Shown: positions 35,324 through 48,692, counted from the first letter of the stretch. The stretch: DNA of 64,000 nucleotides from Paenisporosarcina sp. HGH0030 (GCF_000411295.1 NZ_KE150422.1:62001-126000), one strand, 5' to 3'. Notes: generated from the letters alone by a model not told the origin. Translations and numbers: made by a program.

Positions 35324-35609
35324 TCTACTACCCCCCAAAATTTTCTTAAAACACGCATAAAAAACGCACAATCACTTCTCCTCGTTAAAATAATGTGTAC
35401 TTATTTTAACTTTAAATAGACTGATATTTTATTCTATCACAAATTTTTAGAATGTTATATCGATTTTTTTTGTTATCTTTTGGGATATCTTATGAAAGCC
35501 GTCCTTGTGTTAGTTGCAATTTGGGGAGCATAAGGGCAGGGCATCATAAAACATCAAAAAAGCCACAATCCTGAATTATCTTCAGTAATTGAAGCTTTAA
35601 AATTCATAG

Positions 35610-35705
35610 TGTTTGTTCCCTGTGTAAGAAACAAGCTTGAGCGTTAGCGAATAAGGAGGGTGAAGCCATGCCCCCGGAAAGCGTCCGGTCATAGCGAAAA
35701 TCAAC
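35610..35705. repeat. Degraded Bacillaceae-type repeat element
   Basis: The stretch AACAAGCTTGAGCGTTAGCG, then GAGGGTGAAGCC and CCCGGAAAGCGTCCGG, matches the right half of the element at 23164-23292 in landmark order but has lost its inverted end. The rest of the 695-base gap (35324-36018) is AT-rich with no supported gene. Confidence 0.4.
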
Positions 35706-35932
35706 ATGATGATTATTTAGATTCTTTTTATTAAAAAATCACTTATTAGAATGCCATTAGATGAAAAAACGTATATTTAGGTGAAAAAGTAAAAAACGCC
35801 ACCCCCCTTGATTAAAGCATTCGCTGCATTGTTGTTTCTATAGAGTGCAGTTTTATAAAAGTGGTAACAAACAATTCCTACAGTCATTTGACTATCGTCA
35901 CATAAGGCTCAGTTAATCGCCGATAATTCGGC

Positions 35933-35960
35933 AAAAGAAAAAAGAACTCTATTAGAGTCC
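35933..35960 (-). terminator. Terminator of the small membrane protein gene
   Basis: GGACTCT-AAT-AGAGTTC stem followed by TTTTTTCTTTTG on the minus strand, about 60 bases past the stop. Confidence 0.65.
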
Positions 35961-36018
35961 CTTTTTGAATTCTTCTTAAACTAAAAAAGCATTACAACTG
36001 ATGCTTTGGAATTGGAAG

Positions 36019-36198
36019 TTATGGGGAAGTGCGCTCATTTAAAAGTAAATCTTTGATTTCATCTAGTTTAGTTTCAATATCTTTATAATGAGTATTCCGC
36101 AAGCTTGAATTTATTAATAACCTACGTATAAAAAGAGTAAACGACATTGCTCCTACCAAACTTAAAGTTATTATAATAAGATTTAAGATTATCTCCAT
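36019..36198 (-). CDS. Small membrane protein with coiled tail
   Basis: 59 residues: one membrane helix (IILNLIIITLSLVGAMSFTLFI), a basic stop-transfer RR, then an amphipathic segment IETKLDEIKDLLLNE. TGGGGG precedes the ATG at 36198 by five bases, and a terminator follows. The plan of a membrane anchor and a short KLDEI-type helix resembles small DUF4083-like proteins of Bacilli, but I cannot assign it. Function unknown. Confidence 0.55.
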   Translation of the reverse strand: MEIILNLIIITLSLVGAMSFTLFIRRLLINSSLRNTHYKDIETKLDEIKDLLLNERTSP

Positions 36199-36437
36199 AT
36201 TAACCCCCAACACTTTTTTCTAATTGTACCATATTTTGCACTTTATATAATGATTAGCCTAAACTGGTTTGTCCCCCTGCCCATTACCGATATAGATAGT
36301 AAAAGTTGCAAAATATTTAAATTTTTCACTTAAACTAGATTCTACGTATGGTTAATGGGATTGAACTAACCAGTGGCGTTAGTTTAAGTACATTCTCTTC
36401 ACAATTTCTGTATTTATAAACTAATCATAATTTAAAA

Positions 36438-36520
36438 TTCATTGAAACTCGATGAAATATAAAAAACGCCAAAACCTTTATGTATCAAGGATTTTGACGT
36501 TCATTGAAACTCCATGAAAT
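36438..36520 (-). terminator. Terminator flanked by 21-base direct repeats
   Basis: On the minus strand AACGTCAAAATCCTT ... AAGGTTTTGGCGTT forms a long hairpin (36462-36501) followed by TTTTTATATTT. It is bracketed by two 21-base direct repeats, 36438-36458 and 36500-36520, differing at one base (ATTGAAACTCGATGAAAT and ATTGAAACTCCATGAAAT). It lies just downstream of a degraded ssrA-end copy and may be a displaced ssrA terminator. Confidence 0.65.
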
Positions 36521-36525
36521 TAAAT

Positions 36526-36539
36526 TATGGAGACGGCGG
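36526..36539 (-). other. Degraded ssrA 3'-end copy (candidate old attachment site)
   Basis: TATGGAGACGGCGG is identical to the last bases of ssrA (38842-38855, complement strand), after which the match breaks (TTCTTGAA in place of GAATCGAA). Alone it would be weak, but it has the same neighbour as the copy at 38289: a terminator preceded by ATTGAAACT-GATGA on its left. Confidence 0.4.
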
Positions 36540-36651
36540 TTCTTGAAATGAAATTATAGAAAAGTGCTGAAATACCAGTATTTCCAACGATTTTTGGTAC
36601 ACCGTCCTATACGCGAATTGGAAATATTAAAGACACCTGATTTTTTAGACA

Positions 36652-36688
36652 CAAAAAAACCTCCTAATCATAATTGATTTAGAAGGTT
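36652..36688 (-). terminator. Terminator of nupC
   Basis: AACCTTCTAA ... TTAGGAGGTT hairpin (one mismatch) followed by TTTTTTG on the minus strand. It is 176 bases past the nupC stop; the bases between hold no gene. Confidence 0.75.
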
Positions 36689-36863
36689 CTTTGGTAATCT
36701 TAACAGTAAGACGAGATTGAAGATAAAATACTAAAATTCGTATTCCGTTCTTTTACCTACTCACTGAAAAGGTTTATTTGACGTCCTTTTATGTCCAAGG
36801 AATACTTATAAGTATTCGCTGGGATGTTGCTTTTATTAGGGTTTTGGATGACACTTTTTCTAA

Positions 36864-38042
36864 CTATAGGATAAAACTCACAATAATCGCTGATAATACG
36901 CTCACTAAAGTTGCTCCGTATAAAAGTTTCAAGCCGAATCGTGCTACAACGTTTCCTTGTTTTTCATGAAGACCTTTTACAGCACCTGAGATGATGCCAA
37001 TTGAAGTGAAGTTTGCAAATGAAACAAGGAAAACTGAAATGATTCCAATTGATCGTTCACTCAGATTTGACGCTAATTCATTTAATGAAAGCATCGCTAC
37101 AAATTCGTTTGTAACTAGTTTGGTAGCCATAATACCGCCTGCTGTTACTGATTCTGAAACAGGGATACCCATTAAAATCGCAAATGGAGCAAAGACATAT
37201 CCAATAATTGCTTGGAACGTGACTCCAAATATCATATCAAATAAGTTATTTATTCCTGCCATTAGTGCAACGAATCCAATTAACATCGCCGCAACCACGA
37301 TTGCAACCTTGAATCCATCCATAATATATTCGCCAAGCATTTCAAAGAAGCTTTGTTTTTCTTCTTGCACAACAAGGAGATCTTCTTCTTCGGTTACAGA
37401 GTAAGGATTAATGATTGAAGCAATGATGAATCCTCCAAATAAATTAATCACGATTGCAGTCACGACATATCTCGGTTCAATCATCGTCATATAAGCTCCG
37501 ACAATAGACATCGATACTGTAGACATCGCTGACGCACTTAGTGTATATAGACGTTGAGGGGATAATTTTCCAAGCTGTTTTTTCACAGTAATAAATACTT
37601 CAGATTGTCCAACAATAGCGGATGCTACTCCATTGTAAGATTCCAATTTACCCATGCCATTTACTTTACTGATTGCCCAGCCAAGCCATTTCATAATGAA
37701 AGGAAGAACCTTAATGTGCTGCAGAATTCCAATCAGAGCCGAAATGAAAACGATTGGAAGTAAAGCAGTTAAGAAGAAAGGAGCTTGTCCTTCATTTGCA
37801 ATGCCGGCAAATACAAAGTTGATTCCTTCATTAGCGTAATCTAGTAATTTTGTAAACACAGCTGCGATTCCCTCAATAAGAATCAATCCAAATTTGGTAT
37901 TCAGTAATATAAAAGTTAATATTAACTGAATTATGATCATCTGAATAATTGGTCTTATTTTTATTTCTTTACGATTGTTACTTGCAACCCAGGCAAGACC
38001 CAGAACAACAATTATGCCTACGATTGAGATTAAATAATTCAT
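36864..38042 (-). CDS. nupC: Concentrative nucleoside transporter (NupC family)
   Basis: 392-residue CNT family importer of nucleosides coupled to protons or sodium. N-terminal helices ([27 protein letters not shown]), then the family core [29 protein letters not shown] and [18 protein letters not shown], and the ligand-site region [13 protein letters not shown] ... [24 protein letters not shown] precedes the ATG. Monocistronic, with a candidate operator palindrome upstream. It lies between two ssrA-end copies, so it may be part of an integrated stretch or of the original flank. Confidence 0.93.
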   Translation of the reverse strand: MNYLISIVGIIVVLGLAWVASNNRKEIKIRPIIQMIIIQLILTFILLNTKFGLILIEGIAAVFTKLLDYANEGINFVFAGIANEGQAPFFLTALLPIVFISALIGILQHIKVLPFIMKWLGWAISKVNGMGKLESYNGVASAIVGQSEVFITVKKQLGKLSPQRLYTLSASAMSTVSMSIVGAYMTMIEPRYVVTAIVINLFGGFIIASIINPYSVTEEEDLLVVQEEKQSFFEMLGEYIMDGFKVAIVVAAMLIGFVALMAGINNLFDMIFGVTFQAIIGYVFAPFAILMGIPVSESVTAGGIMATKLVTNEFVAMLSLNELASNLSERSIGIISVFLVSFANFTSIGIISGAVKGLHEKQGNVVARFGLKLLYGATLVSVLSAIIVSFIL

Positions 38043-38075
38043 TTAATGCCTCCACAAAGTTGTATTATTAAAAGG

Positions 38076-38094
38076 TTAAACGTCTGACCATTAA
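38076..38094. promoter_or_regulatory. Candidate operator upstream of nupC
   Basis: TTAAACGTCTGACCATTAA is a 19-base imperfect palindrome centred on GTC-T-GAC with TTAA ends (seven of nine arm positions pair), 34 bases before the nupC start. GTC-n-GAC cores with A/T flanks are typical of GntR-family repressors. Assignment by pattern only. Confidence 0.35.
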
Positions 38095-38230
38095 ACTTAC
38101 TTAATAAGTATACATTTATAACTTATCATGTCCATATACAATTTATTAAATGTTGCCCATGTTGATAAAGGAATATTATATTTTGACTACGTTCGGTTAA
38201 TACTTATTGAAACTAGATGATATAGACAAA

Positions 38231-38257
38231 AAGAAAAAACCCTTGATTATCAAGGGT
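38231..38257 (-). terminator. Terminator beyond the displaced ssrA end
   Basis: ACCCTTGA-TAA-TCAAGGGT perfect stem followed by TTTTTTCTTTTTG on the minus strand. It follows both the 49-codon gene and the displaced ssrA end, and may be the original ssrA terminator. Confidence 0.85.
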
Positions 38258-38288
38258 CTTAACACTGTATGAAATCATATGATTTCGT

Positions 38289-38320
38289 AATATGGAGACG
38301 GCGGGAATCGAACCCGCGTC
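38289..38320 (-). other. Displaced 32-base copy of the ssrA 3' end (attachment-site footprint)
   Basis: These 32 bases are identical to 38840-38871, the T-arm and acceptor 3' end of tmRNA, in the same orientation and 551 bases downstream of it. Mobile elements that integrate in ssrA restore the gene's 3' end and push the old one downstream; this is that pattern. No integrase gene remains in the stretch between the copies. Confidence 0.75.
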
Positions 38321-38340
38321 TTCCTATGTTTTCATTCATA

Positions 38341-38490
38341 TTATTTATCTGTTTGTTTTTGTTTTTTTTTCAAATACTCCGCACGTATTTTTTCAAGTTG
38401 CTGCTTTTTATCAAATTTGGCAGGCTTGTGTTTTTCATGATACTTTGCCACAGCCACCTGACCTTTGGTATCCAATTGATATTTCCCCAC
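38341..38490 (-). CDS. Small basic protein, 49 residues, unknown
   Basis: A gene too short for usual cut-offs: GTG start at 38490 with AGGTGA five bases upstream, and TAA at 38341. The product is MGKYQLDTKGQVAVAKYHEKHK-type, strongly charged, ending in a lysine/glutamine-rich helix (QLEKIRAEYLKKKQKQ). An in-frame GTG at 38499 is a less well-placed alternative. Natural codon use, a proper ribosome site and a strong terminator 84 bases on support expression. It is the only gene left between the two ssrA ends. No family is recognised with confidence; the basic helix could bind nucleic acid. Confidence 0.65.
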   Translation of the reverse strand: MGKYQLDTKGQVAVAKYHEKHKPAKFDKKQQLEKIRAEYLKKKQKQTDK

Positions 38491-38843
38491 TTTGTTCACC
38501 TACTTTTCTTGTCTTTAAAGAGAATCTATTCAACAAATATAATATACCTTATTTTACTGAAGTAAACCTTTTTACTTTATTAGTGTACTGCCTAACCTTG
38601 CATATATCAGTAAAAACTTAGTAAAATAATTCATAGCCAAATGGTATTCATTATACTTATCTTTACGACAAGCTCCTAATCCAAATTGGAATCAGAAGGT
38701 TTATAAACAAAGTTCATATAAATAATGTGTAAATTACCCTAATAACAAAACAAGGATATTTAATAAGAGTTCAACTCCTATCAAATACCCCTAACATTGT
38801 TTAAACATTGATTTAACAGTGTTTCTACTGTCAAAAATAAATA

Positions 38844-39196
38844 TGGAGACGGCGGGAATCGAACCCGCGTCCAGAAACTCCAACACTTAAGCTTCTACGC
38901 GTGTATCTTGCCTATTGAGGTTTCGCGCAGCATTATGCCGACAAGCGGGCGTCTTGTGCGCTAACTTGAAAGTCTCTTCTCGGCGGCTCAAGTCGCACCG
39001 ACGATCGTATCCCACTAAGAGTGAGCTCGTACAGGACCACATGGGCGATGGTCAAGACAAGCAACATTGTCAGCTTACGCTGCGAATGCTAGGTTTTGGT
39101 TTTTGCCAGTTATTATAAAATGACGTTGATACGGAGCCGATCCCTCCGACGCGCAACTTAAGCTCAGACCATCCCTGTCGAATCCGTAACGTCCCC
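38844..39196 (-). ncRNA. ssrA: Transfer-messenger RNA (tmRNA)
   Basis: 5' end GGGGACGTTACGGATTCGACAGGGATGG and 3' end GACGCGGGTTCGATTCCCGCCGTCTCCA pair as the tRNA-like domain; total about 353 bases. CCA is not encoded (the gene reads TAT after the discriminator A). The tag frame at 39107-39075 reads GKNQNLAFAA then TAA, giving the tag A-GKNQNLAFAA with the usual degradation end. It rescues stalled ribosomes with SmpB, encoded just upstream, and RNase R. Its 3' end is duplicated downstream at 38289. The bases 38491-38843 after it hold no gene, only a weak ACAGT/ACTGT hairpin. Confidence 0.95.
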
Positions 39197-39318
39197 TTAT
39201 AGGATAATCATAAAGTCTTTTAACTCTTTATGATAAGGGATGTTCGGGTGAACAAAAAGTTCAGCTGGCAAAGCTGTAAATCTATTATAAGGCAAATTTG
39301 GTCAAACTTCAAGTACCA

Positions 39319-39786
39319 TCAATCTTGATTGCGGGATTTGAATGCACGTTCAATGTCTCGCTTCGCTTCTTTCTTCTTAAGATCATCGCGTTTATCGTAA
39401 TTCTTTTTCCCTTTACCCATGCCGATTAACACTTTTGCAAAGCCATCCTTCATGTACATTTTGATGGGAATGATTGAATAGCCATCTTGTTTTGAAAGAC
39501 CAATCAATTCACTGATTTGTTTTTTATGCAATAACAGTTTCCTAGAACGCAAAGGTTCATGGTTGAATCGGTTTCCTTGTTCATATGGGCTGATGTGCAT
39601 ATTCGAAATCCATGCTTCATTGTTGCGAATGCGGACGAATGCATCCTTCAGCTGAACTTTCCCGTTACGGACTGATTTGATTTCCGTACCTTGAAGCACA
39701 ATTCCTGCTTCAATTGTTTCATCAATAAAATAATCGTGATTGGCTTTCTTGTTCTGCGCAACCACTTTCCCAGTTCCTTTTGGCAT
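39319..39786 (-). CDS. smpB: SsrA-binding protein SmpB
   Basis: 155-residue tmRNA-binding protein that places ssrA in the ribosomal A site. Family landmarks: [68 protein letters not shown], and the C-terminal tail [27 protein letters not shown]. The start is the ATG of [14 protein letters not shown] at 39786, after GAGGTG; the frame stays open 62 codons further upstream through a repeat element, which is not part of the protein. Lies directly before ssrA and after rnr, as in B. subtilis. Confidence 0.96.
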   Translation of the reverse strand: MPKGTGKVVAQNKKANHDYFIDETIEAGIVLQGTEIKSVRNGKVQLKDAFVRIRNNEAWISNMHISPYEQGNRFNHEPLRSRKLLLHKKQISELIGLSKQDGYSIIPIKMYMKDGFAKVLIGMGKGKKNYDKRDDLKKKEAKRDIERAFKSRNQD

Positions 39787-39796
39787 CTGTCTACAC

Positions 39797-39972
39797 CTCG
39801 CTGTCAAGAAAAGCGCAAAGCACCACTCTAGCCTACACCATCGCCTGAAGTTACCGAATCGAAGTGCATTCGTTTCGATAGGAAGGCTAAAGTCACCGCG
39901 TCCTGCGGTAACGCATGACCCACATCCTGTGGGCCCAAGCTTTGGCGTAGGCTGGCGCTTGGAGCTAGACAT
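39797..39972 (-). repeat. Intergenic palindromic element (TCTAGCTCC...GCGCTTTTCT type)
   Basis: Between rnr and smpB. On the minus strand it starts GTCTAGCTCCAAGCGCC and ends GGTGCTTTGCGCTTTTCT, with inverted ends (GGCGCTTGGAGC against AAAAGCGCAAAGC, and GTAGGCT against AGCCTAC) and inner hairpins (CCCACAGGATGTGGG, ACCGCAGGACGCGGT). I recall elements with these ends as common between genes in Bacillus-group genomes. It is more GC-rich than its surroundings and read-through of it creates a false 62-codon N-terminus for SmpB. Confidence 0.7.
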
Positions 39973-40028
39973 AACATAATTTTATATTTTATTAGCTTTG
40001 TGGAGCGGCTATCCGCCGCTCCGATTAC

Positions 40029-42353
40029 TTACTTTTTCTTACGCTTACGACTGCTTTTATTTTTCTTGGCAATGTCTTCATAAAACTTTTTCTTTTGATT
40101 CACGCCTTTTTTTGGTCCTGGCGATGATTTATCAGCAGAAGATTTACCTCTTCCTGCCCCTTCTTTTCGTTTCGCATGAATGACTTTCGGCGTTTCCTTG
40201 CGAGGAGGACGGTTGAAAGTTTTGACCATACCGACAATTTCAAAGTCGATGGCAGACTCTTCAGGTTTAACAGATGTCACACGAACCGTAACTTCATCCC
40301 CGATTCGGAATTGTTTTCCTGCTCTTTCACCAATCATCATCATCTGACGATCATCAAATCGATAATAGTCATCTGTCATATTACTTACATGCACGAGTCC
40401 TTCAATTGTATTCTGAAGTTCGATAAACATACCAAAGTTTGTTACAGAGCTGACGATTCCTTCAAACTCTTCACCAATCTTATCAGCCATGTATTGTGCT
40501 TTCTTCAATGATTCTGTATCCCGCTCTGCATCAACAGCACGGCGTTCACGTCCAGAAGTATGGTCAGCAATTTCATCCATCACTGCACCCCAATGAGCCA
40601 CTGTTGGTTTTGAAACATCTCCATTAATTAAATATGTTCGAATTAATCGGTGAACGATTAAATCCGGATAACGGCGAATCGGTGAAGTGAAATGCGTATA
40701 GTAGTCCGTCGATAATCCGAAATGTCCTAAACTTTCCGCATGATACTTCGCTTGTTGCATTGAACGTAACATCATCGTTGAAATAACCGGTTCTTCTGGT
40801 AGTCCTTCGATTGACTCTACGATTTCCTGTAACGCACGTGGATGGATTTCATTACCCGAACCTTTTACCACGATGCCGAAATTTGTAATGAATTCGAAGA
40901 AACGTTGAAGCTTCTCAGGTTTTGGATCTTCGTGAATACGGTAAATGAATGGTACATCCATCCAGTGGAAATGCTCTGCAACTGTTTCGTTCGCAGCCAG
41001 CATGAATTCTTCAATCAAGCGCTCAGCGATCGTACGTTCACGAATGACAACATCCGTTGGCCATCCATCCTCGTCCACCAAAATTTTTGATTCCTTGAAG
41101 TCGAAATCAATCGCACCGCGGTCTGCACGTTTTTGGCGTAAAACTTCAGCCAATTCTGCCATTAGTTCGAACATTGGAACCAAATCACGGTAGCGTTCGA
41201 TTAGTGCTTCATCTTTTTCTTCGACAATCTTGAAAACATCCGTGTATGTCATACGTTCTGTTGTTTTGATGACACTTTGGAAGATTTCATGTGATACGAC
41301 TTTCCCGCTGCCATCAATCACCATTTCACAAGATAATGTCAAACGGTCCACTTTTGGATTCAATGAACAAATTCCGTTAGAAAGACGGTGTGGAAGCATT
41401 GGGATTACACGGTCAGTCAAATAGACACTCGTTGCGCGTTCATAGGCTTCGGTATCCATTGGCGAACCATCAGTTACATAGTGACTAACGTCTGCAATAT
41501 GAACTCCGAGCTTGTATGTTCCATCTGCATTCTTCGTGACTGTAACGGCGTCATCCAAGTCTTTTGCATCTGCTCCATCAATCGTCACGATAACTTCATT
41601 TCGAAGATCACGTCGACCTTCCAAGTCCGCTTCAGTGATTTCATCAGGCACTGCATTAGCTTGATCCAATACTAGTTTCGGGAATTCCGTTTCGATTCCA
41701 TGCTTATGGATAATGGATAAAATATCGACACCAGGATCATTTTTATGTCCAAGAATTTGTGTAACCATACCCGTTGCTGATTTACGACCTTCTGGCCATC
41801 CAGTAATTTCTACAACTACTTTATGTCCTTCCATCGCGCCAAGTGTATCTTCTTTCGCAATGAAAATATCCATTGAGATTTTTTTATCGTCCGGAAGTAC
41901 AAAGCCGAAGCCTTTATTATCTTGGAACTGTCCGACCACTTTCGTGATGCCACGTTCTGTAATTTTGGTAATCGAGCCTTCACGTCTATCGCCTGAGCTT
42001 GAGCTCGAAACACGAACTAAAACGCTATCTCCATTCATTGCTCCATTGATTTCTGTTGGTGGAATGAAAATATCATCCATGCCTTCTTCTTCCGGTGAAA
42101 CAAACCCAAATCCTCTTGGATGTCCAATGAACTTACCTTTTAATAAATTCATTTGTTGCGGGAGTCCATAACGGTTCGATCTAGAGCGGATGACATCGCC
42201 TTGTGTTTCTAATCGGGCAAGCGTCTTCACTAATTCCTTAAATTCCTCGGAATACTCCAGCTCAAGCTTTGATTCTAATTCCTGAACGGTCATTGGTTTA
42301 TAATCTTCTTCTCGTAATATCGCGAATAATTGTTCTTCTAAAGATTGTTCCAT
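40029..42353 (-). CDS. rnr: Ribonuclease R
   Basis: 774-residue processive 3'-5' exoribonuclease that degrades structured RNA, including mRNAs released by trans-translation. Order: winged-helix N-terminus (~1-75), two cold-shock domains ([15 protein letters not shown] and [14 protein letters not shown]), catalytic RNB domain from about residue 240 with metal-binding aspartates in [13 protein letters not shown], an S1 domain ([32 protein letters not shown]) and a lysine-rich tail. GAAGGAGGG before the ATG. Follows est by 43 bases and precedes smpB: the classic secG-est-rnr-smpB-ssrA block. Confidence 0.96.
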   Translation of the reverse strand: MEQSLEEQLFAILREEDYKPMTVQELESKLELEYSEEFKELVKTLARLETQGDVIRSRSNRYGLPQQMNLLKGKFIGHPRGFGFVSPEEEGMDDIFIPPTEINGAMNGDSVLVRVSSSSSGDRREGSITKITERGITKVVGQFQDNKGFGFVLPDDKKISMDIFIAKEDTLGAMEGHKVVVEITGWPEGRKSATGMVTQILGHKNDPGVDILSIIHKHGIETEFPKLVLDQANAVPDEITEADLEGRRDLRNEVIVTIDGADAKDLDDAVTVTKNADGTYKLGVHIADVSHYVTDGSPMDTEAYERATSVYLTDRVIPMLPHRLSNGICSLNPKVDRLTLSCEMVIDGSGKVVSHEIFQSVIKTTERMTYTDVFKIVEEKDEALIERYRDLVPMFELMAELAEVLRQKRADRGAIDFDFKESKILVDEDGWPTDVVIRERTIAERLIEEFMLAANETVAEHFHWMDVPFIYRIHEDPKPEKLQRFFEFITNFGIVVKGSGNEIHPRALQEIVESIEGLPEEPVISTMMLRSMQQAKYHAESLGHFGLSTDYYTHFTSPIRRYPDLIVHRLIRTYLINGDVSKPTVAHWGAVMDEIADHTSGRERRAVDAERDTESLKKAQYMADKIGEEFEGIVSSVTNFGMFIELQNTIEGLVHVSNMTDDYYRFDDRQMMMIGERAGKQFRIGDEVTVRVTSVKPEESAIDFEIVGMVKTFNRPPRKETPKVIHAKRKEGAGRGKSSADKSSPGPKKGVNQKKKFYEDIAKKNKSSRKRKKK

Positions 42354-42396
42354 GATTCATCCCTCCTTCTATCAGCGTGTGCGTGCATGGCAATTT

Positions 42397-43143
42397 TTAC
42401 ACATGCCAGTCAAGTGATTGTAAAAATTCTAAAATATCTTCGTGCAATTGCTCTTTTTCCTGATCAAGTGTAATTACATGGCCTGATTGTTCGTACCATT
42501 TAATCTGCTTTTCAAATGATTCCGCCTGATTATATATAATATTAGCCGAGTCCACGTCAATAACACTATCTTGACGGCCTTGCACAACAAAAAGTGGTGC
42601 ATAGACATGATCCACATGATCACGAACGTTATACACGAGTTTTCGTAATTCAGGTAGTGAATCCATCGAAGTCTTTTGAAGTGCTTCTACTTCTTCTTCG
42701 ATAAGTGATGTGTCTTTTCCTTCATAGCGCTTATAATCCCTCGCATATTTCAATACACCTTCATACATGAGTTCAGTAGTCTTCATGGACATTGGTGCAC
42801 ACATCGTCACGATACCCTTTACAGGAACGGTATACCCTAATTTCAGTGAAAAGACACCACCTAATGATAAACCTGCCACAGCAATTTCTTCGTATCCAGC
42901 AGCCTTCAATTGATCATAGCCACGCATGACATCTTTCCACCAATCAGCAGGTCCACTTTGAATCAATTCTTCTGGTGGAACACCATGCCCTTTATAATGA
43001 GGAGCCAATGATGTGTAGCCATTCTTTTCTAAAAAACGGCCAAGCATGCGTACATCTGATGAGTTCCCAGTAAATCCATGCAACAATAATACGGCTCTTT
43101 TACCCGCTTCAAAAAAGAACGGTTTGGGTTGCGCAATTCGCAT
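42397..43143 (-). CDS. Carboxylesterase Est (alpha/beta hydrolase)
   Basis: 248-residue alpha/beta hydrolase of the Est30 type. Oxyanion region [13 protein letters not shown], nucleophile S93 in GLSLGG, catalytic aspartate after [11 protein letters not shown], and histidine in [19 protein letters not shown]. Hydrolyses short acyl esters in vitro for the family; true substrate unknown. Start at 43143 after AAAGGAGAGG. Lies between secG and rnr, its conserved place in Bacilli (yvaK in B. subtilis). Confidence 0.93.
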   Translation of the reverse strand: MRIAQPKPFFFEAGKRAVLLLHGFTGNSSDVRMLGRFLEKNGYTSLAPHYKGHGVPPEELIQSGPADWWKDVMRGYDQLKAAGYEEIAVAGLSLGGVFSLKLGYTVPVKGIVTMCAPMSMKTTELMYEGVLKYARDYKRYEGKDTSLIEEEVEALQKTSMDSLPELRKLVYNVRDHVDHVYAPLFVVQGRQDSVIDVDSANIIYNQAESFEKQIKWYEQSGHVITLDQEKEQLHEDILEFLQSLDWHV

Positions 43144-43246
43144 TAAAAAAACCTCTCCTTTACAAAACACATCATTCAATCAGTATGTATCTAAATAATG
43201 TTTTTAATTATGACATCCAACTTTTCCCATCATTTCATGGAATAAG

Positions 43247-43280
43247 AAAACGCCTAACCAATTCAGTCGGTCAGGCGATT
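43247..43280 (-). terminator. Terminator (attenuating) after secG
   Basis: CGCCTGACC loop GGTTAGGCG (one mismatch) followed by TTTTCTTATT on the minus strand, 13 bases after the secG stop. Confidence 0.8.
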
Positions 43281-43292
43281 CGTATGTGTTGA

Positions 43293-43520
43293 TTATAATT
43301 TTGTTACGGCAATTGCCAAAATAAAAAATAATACAGCTAATACAATCGTTACACGGTGCAAGACAAGATCAATACCTCTTGCTTTTTGCTTACCGAAAAG
43401 TTGCTCAGCTCCGCCAGAGATGGCACCTGATAAACCTGCACTTTTCCCTGATTGTAACAACACAACAACGATTAATGCTAGCGAAACGATGACGAGTAAA
43501 GTCAGTAAAAACGCATGCAT
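43293..43520 (-). CDS. secG: Preprotein translocase subunit SecG
   Basis: 75-residue membrane protein, accessory subunit of SecYEG. Two helices ([21 protein letters not shown] and [19 protein letters not shown]) joined by the conserved loop [28 protein letters not shown]. The ATG at 43520 lies eight bases after GGAGG; a GTG three codons earlier overlaps the ribosome site. First gene of the secG-est-rnr-smpB block. Confidence 0.95.
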   Translation of the reverse strand: MHAFLLTLLVIVSLALIVVVLLQSGKSAGLSGAISGGAEQLFGKQKARGIDLVLHRVTIVLAVLFFILAIAVTKL

Positions 43521-43558
43521 TTGTTCCACCTCCGATCAGAAACATCACAACAATAACT

Positions 43559-43587
43559 ATTTTACCAAATAATAGAGATAAGCACAA
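43559..43587 (-). promoter_or_regulatory. Candidate sigma-A promoter of secG
   Basis: TTGTGC, 17 bases, TAAAAT on the minus strand, 39 bases upstream of the secG start. The rest of the gap to the eno terminator (43588-43826) is AT-rich and shows no gene. Confidence 0.5.
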
Positions 43588-43826
43588 TAAGTTAAGAGAA
43601 ATAGAATAAGAATTCTGTCAGATTATCTGATAATATGATAGAATCTTGCAGAAAATGTGTATAGCACCTTTATAATTTGACTCCATATTTTGCTGGAGAG
43701 ATTCGAAAAATAACCTATCGCATAATGGACTGAATCTAATTCCAGAATGGCGCTTTAAGTTAGACAAAGAAAGAATATTGCAAGCGCAAATGTACGATAA
43801 ACACCTAATTTTATAAAAAAGCCAAA

Positions 43827-43868
43827 TAAAAAAAGCCGCACACCTAAATGAAAAAGGTGTGCGGGCTT
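43827..43868 (-). terminator. Terminator of the pgk-tpiA-gpmI-eno operon
   Basis: AAAGCCCGCACACC ... GGTGTGCGGCTTT hairpin followed by TTTTATTTGG on the minus strand, six bases after the eno stop. Confidence 0.9.
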
Positions 43869-43873
43869 TCCAA

Positions 43874-47482
<3,609 letters not shown>

Positions 47483-48670
47483 TTAGTTTTGATCGTTCAG
47501 AGCTATGACTCCAGGTAAGTCTTTACCTTCCATGAACTCTAATGAAGCTCCGCCACCAGTCGAAATGTGATCCATTTTTTCTGCAACATCGAATTTTTCA
47601 ACAGCCGCGGCTGAATCGCCGCCGCCGATTACTGTATACCCCTGTGTTTCGGCCATAGCATTTGCAACACCTTTCGTGCCTTCCGCAAATGGTGCCATTT
47701 CAAATACGCCCATTGGTCCATTCCAAATAATCAGTTTCGAATTGGCAATGACATCCGCATATTGAGCTGTTGTTTTTGGTCCGATATCAAGACCCATCCA
47801 ATCAGAAGGAATCGAATCGATTGCGACAACTTTTGTTTCGGCATCTTTTGAAAATTCATTTGCTACGACAACGTCTATCGGCAAGAATAAATTCACGCCT
47901 TTTTCTTTCGCTTTATCGATAAATGATTTGGCTAAATCAATTTTGTCTTCTTCAAGCAAAGATTTCCCAATATCATTGCCTTGTGCTTTAGAAAATGTAT
48001 AAGATAAGCCTCCACCGATAATAAGGTTGTCCACTTTATCCAATAAATGATCAATTACACCGATTTTGTCTTTTACTTTTGCTCCACCAATAATCGCTGT
48101 AAATGGACGGTCGGGTTCCGATAATGCTTTACCTAGTACATCCAATTCTTTTTCCATCAACAAACCAGAAACTGCTGGAATGTGCTTAGCAATACCTTCT
48201 GTTGAAGCATGAGCGCGGTGCGCAGCTCCAAAAGCATCGTTTACAAACACATCTGCAAGCTTCGCGAATTGCTCAGCCAATTGTTGATCATTTTTTTCTT
48301 CACCCTTATGGAAACGGACATTTTCAAGCAATACAATGTCTTCGTCTTCCATTCCGGCAATTGCTTCTTCAACCGACGCGCCGACTGACTCGTCCAGTTT
48401 TTGAACAGGCTTATGTAATAGCTCACTTAAATGTTTACCGACTTCAGTCAAGCGTAACTCTTCAGTGACTTCTCCTTTTGGACGGCCCATATGGCTCGCC
48501 AAAATTACTTTCGCACCCTTTTCCATCAATAGTTGAATCGTTGGAAGTGCTGCACGTATGCGTGTATCATCAGTAATTTTGCCATCTTCCATCGGGACGT
48601 TGAAATCCACCCGGCAAAATACGCGTTTTCCTGCTAATTCGAGCTGTTGCATTGTCTGTTTTTGTTTCAT
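47483..48670 (-). CDS. pgk: Phosphoglycerate kinase
   Basis: Transfers the acyl phosphate of 1,3-bisphosphoglycerate to ADP. 395 residues. Signature [43 protein letters not shown], the hinge lysine region [13 protein letters not shown], and the nucleotide-binding end [41 protein letters not shown] before the ATG. First gene of pgk-tpiA-gpmI-eno; a strong terminator separates it from gap, so partial read-through or its own promoter must supply it. Confidence 0.97.
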   Translation of the reverse strand: MKQKQTMQQLELAGKRVFCRVDFNVPMEDGKITDDTRIRAALPTIQLLMEKGAKVILASHMGRPKGEVTEELRLTEVGKHLSELLHKPVQKLDESVGASVEEAIAGMEDEDIVLLENVRFHKGEEKNDQQLAEQFAKLADVFVNDAFGAAHRAHASTEGIAKHIPAVSGLLMEKELDVLGKALSEPDRPFTAIIGGAKVKDKIGVIDHLLDKVDNLIIGGGLSYTFSKAQGNDIGKSLLEEDKIDLAKSFIDKAKEKGVNLFLPIDVVVANEFSKDAETKVVAIDSIPSDWMGLDIGPKTTAQYADVIANSKLIIWNGPMGVFEMAPFAEGTKGVANAMAETQGYTVIGGGDSAAAVEKFDVAEKMDHISTGGGASLEFMEGKDLPGVIALNDQN

Positions 48671-48692
48671 GAAGAATCTCCTCCTCCAAAAA

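Noticed and set aside
38269-38621. Plus-strand frames reading RRRESNPRLP and METAGIEPASS
   Set aside because: Such peptides are well-known artefacts of reading the complement of tRNA or tmRNA 3' ends (the displaced ssrA end at 38289). No ribosome site.
38915-39118. 67-codon plus-strand frame
   Set aside because: Lies wholly antisense within ssrA.
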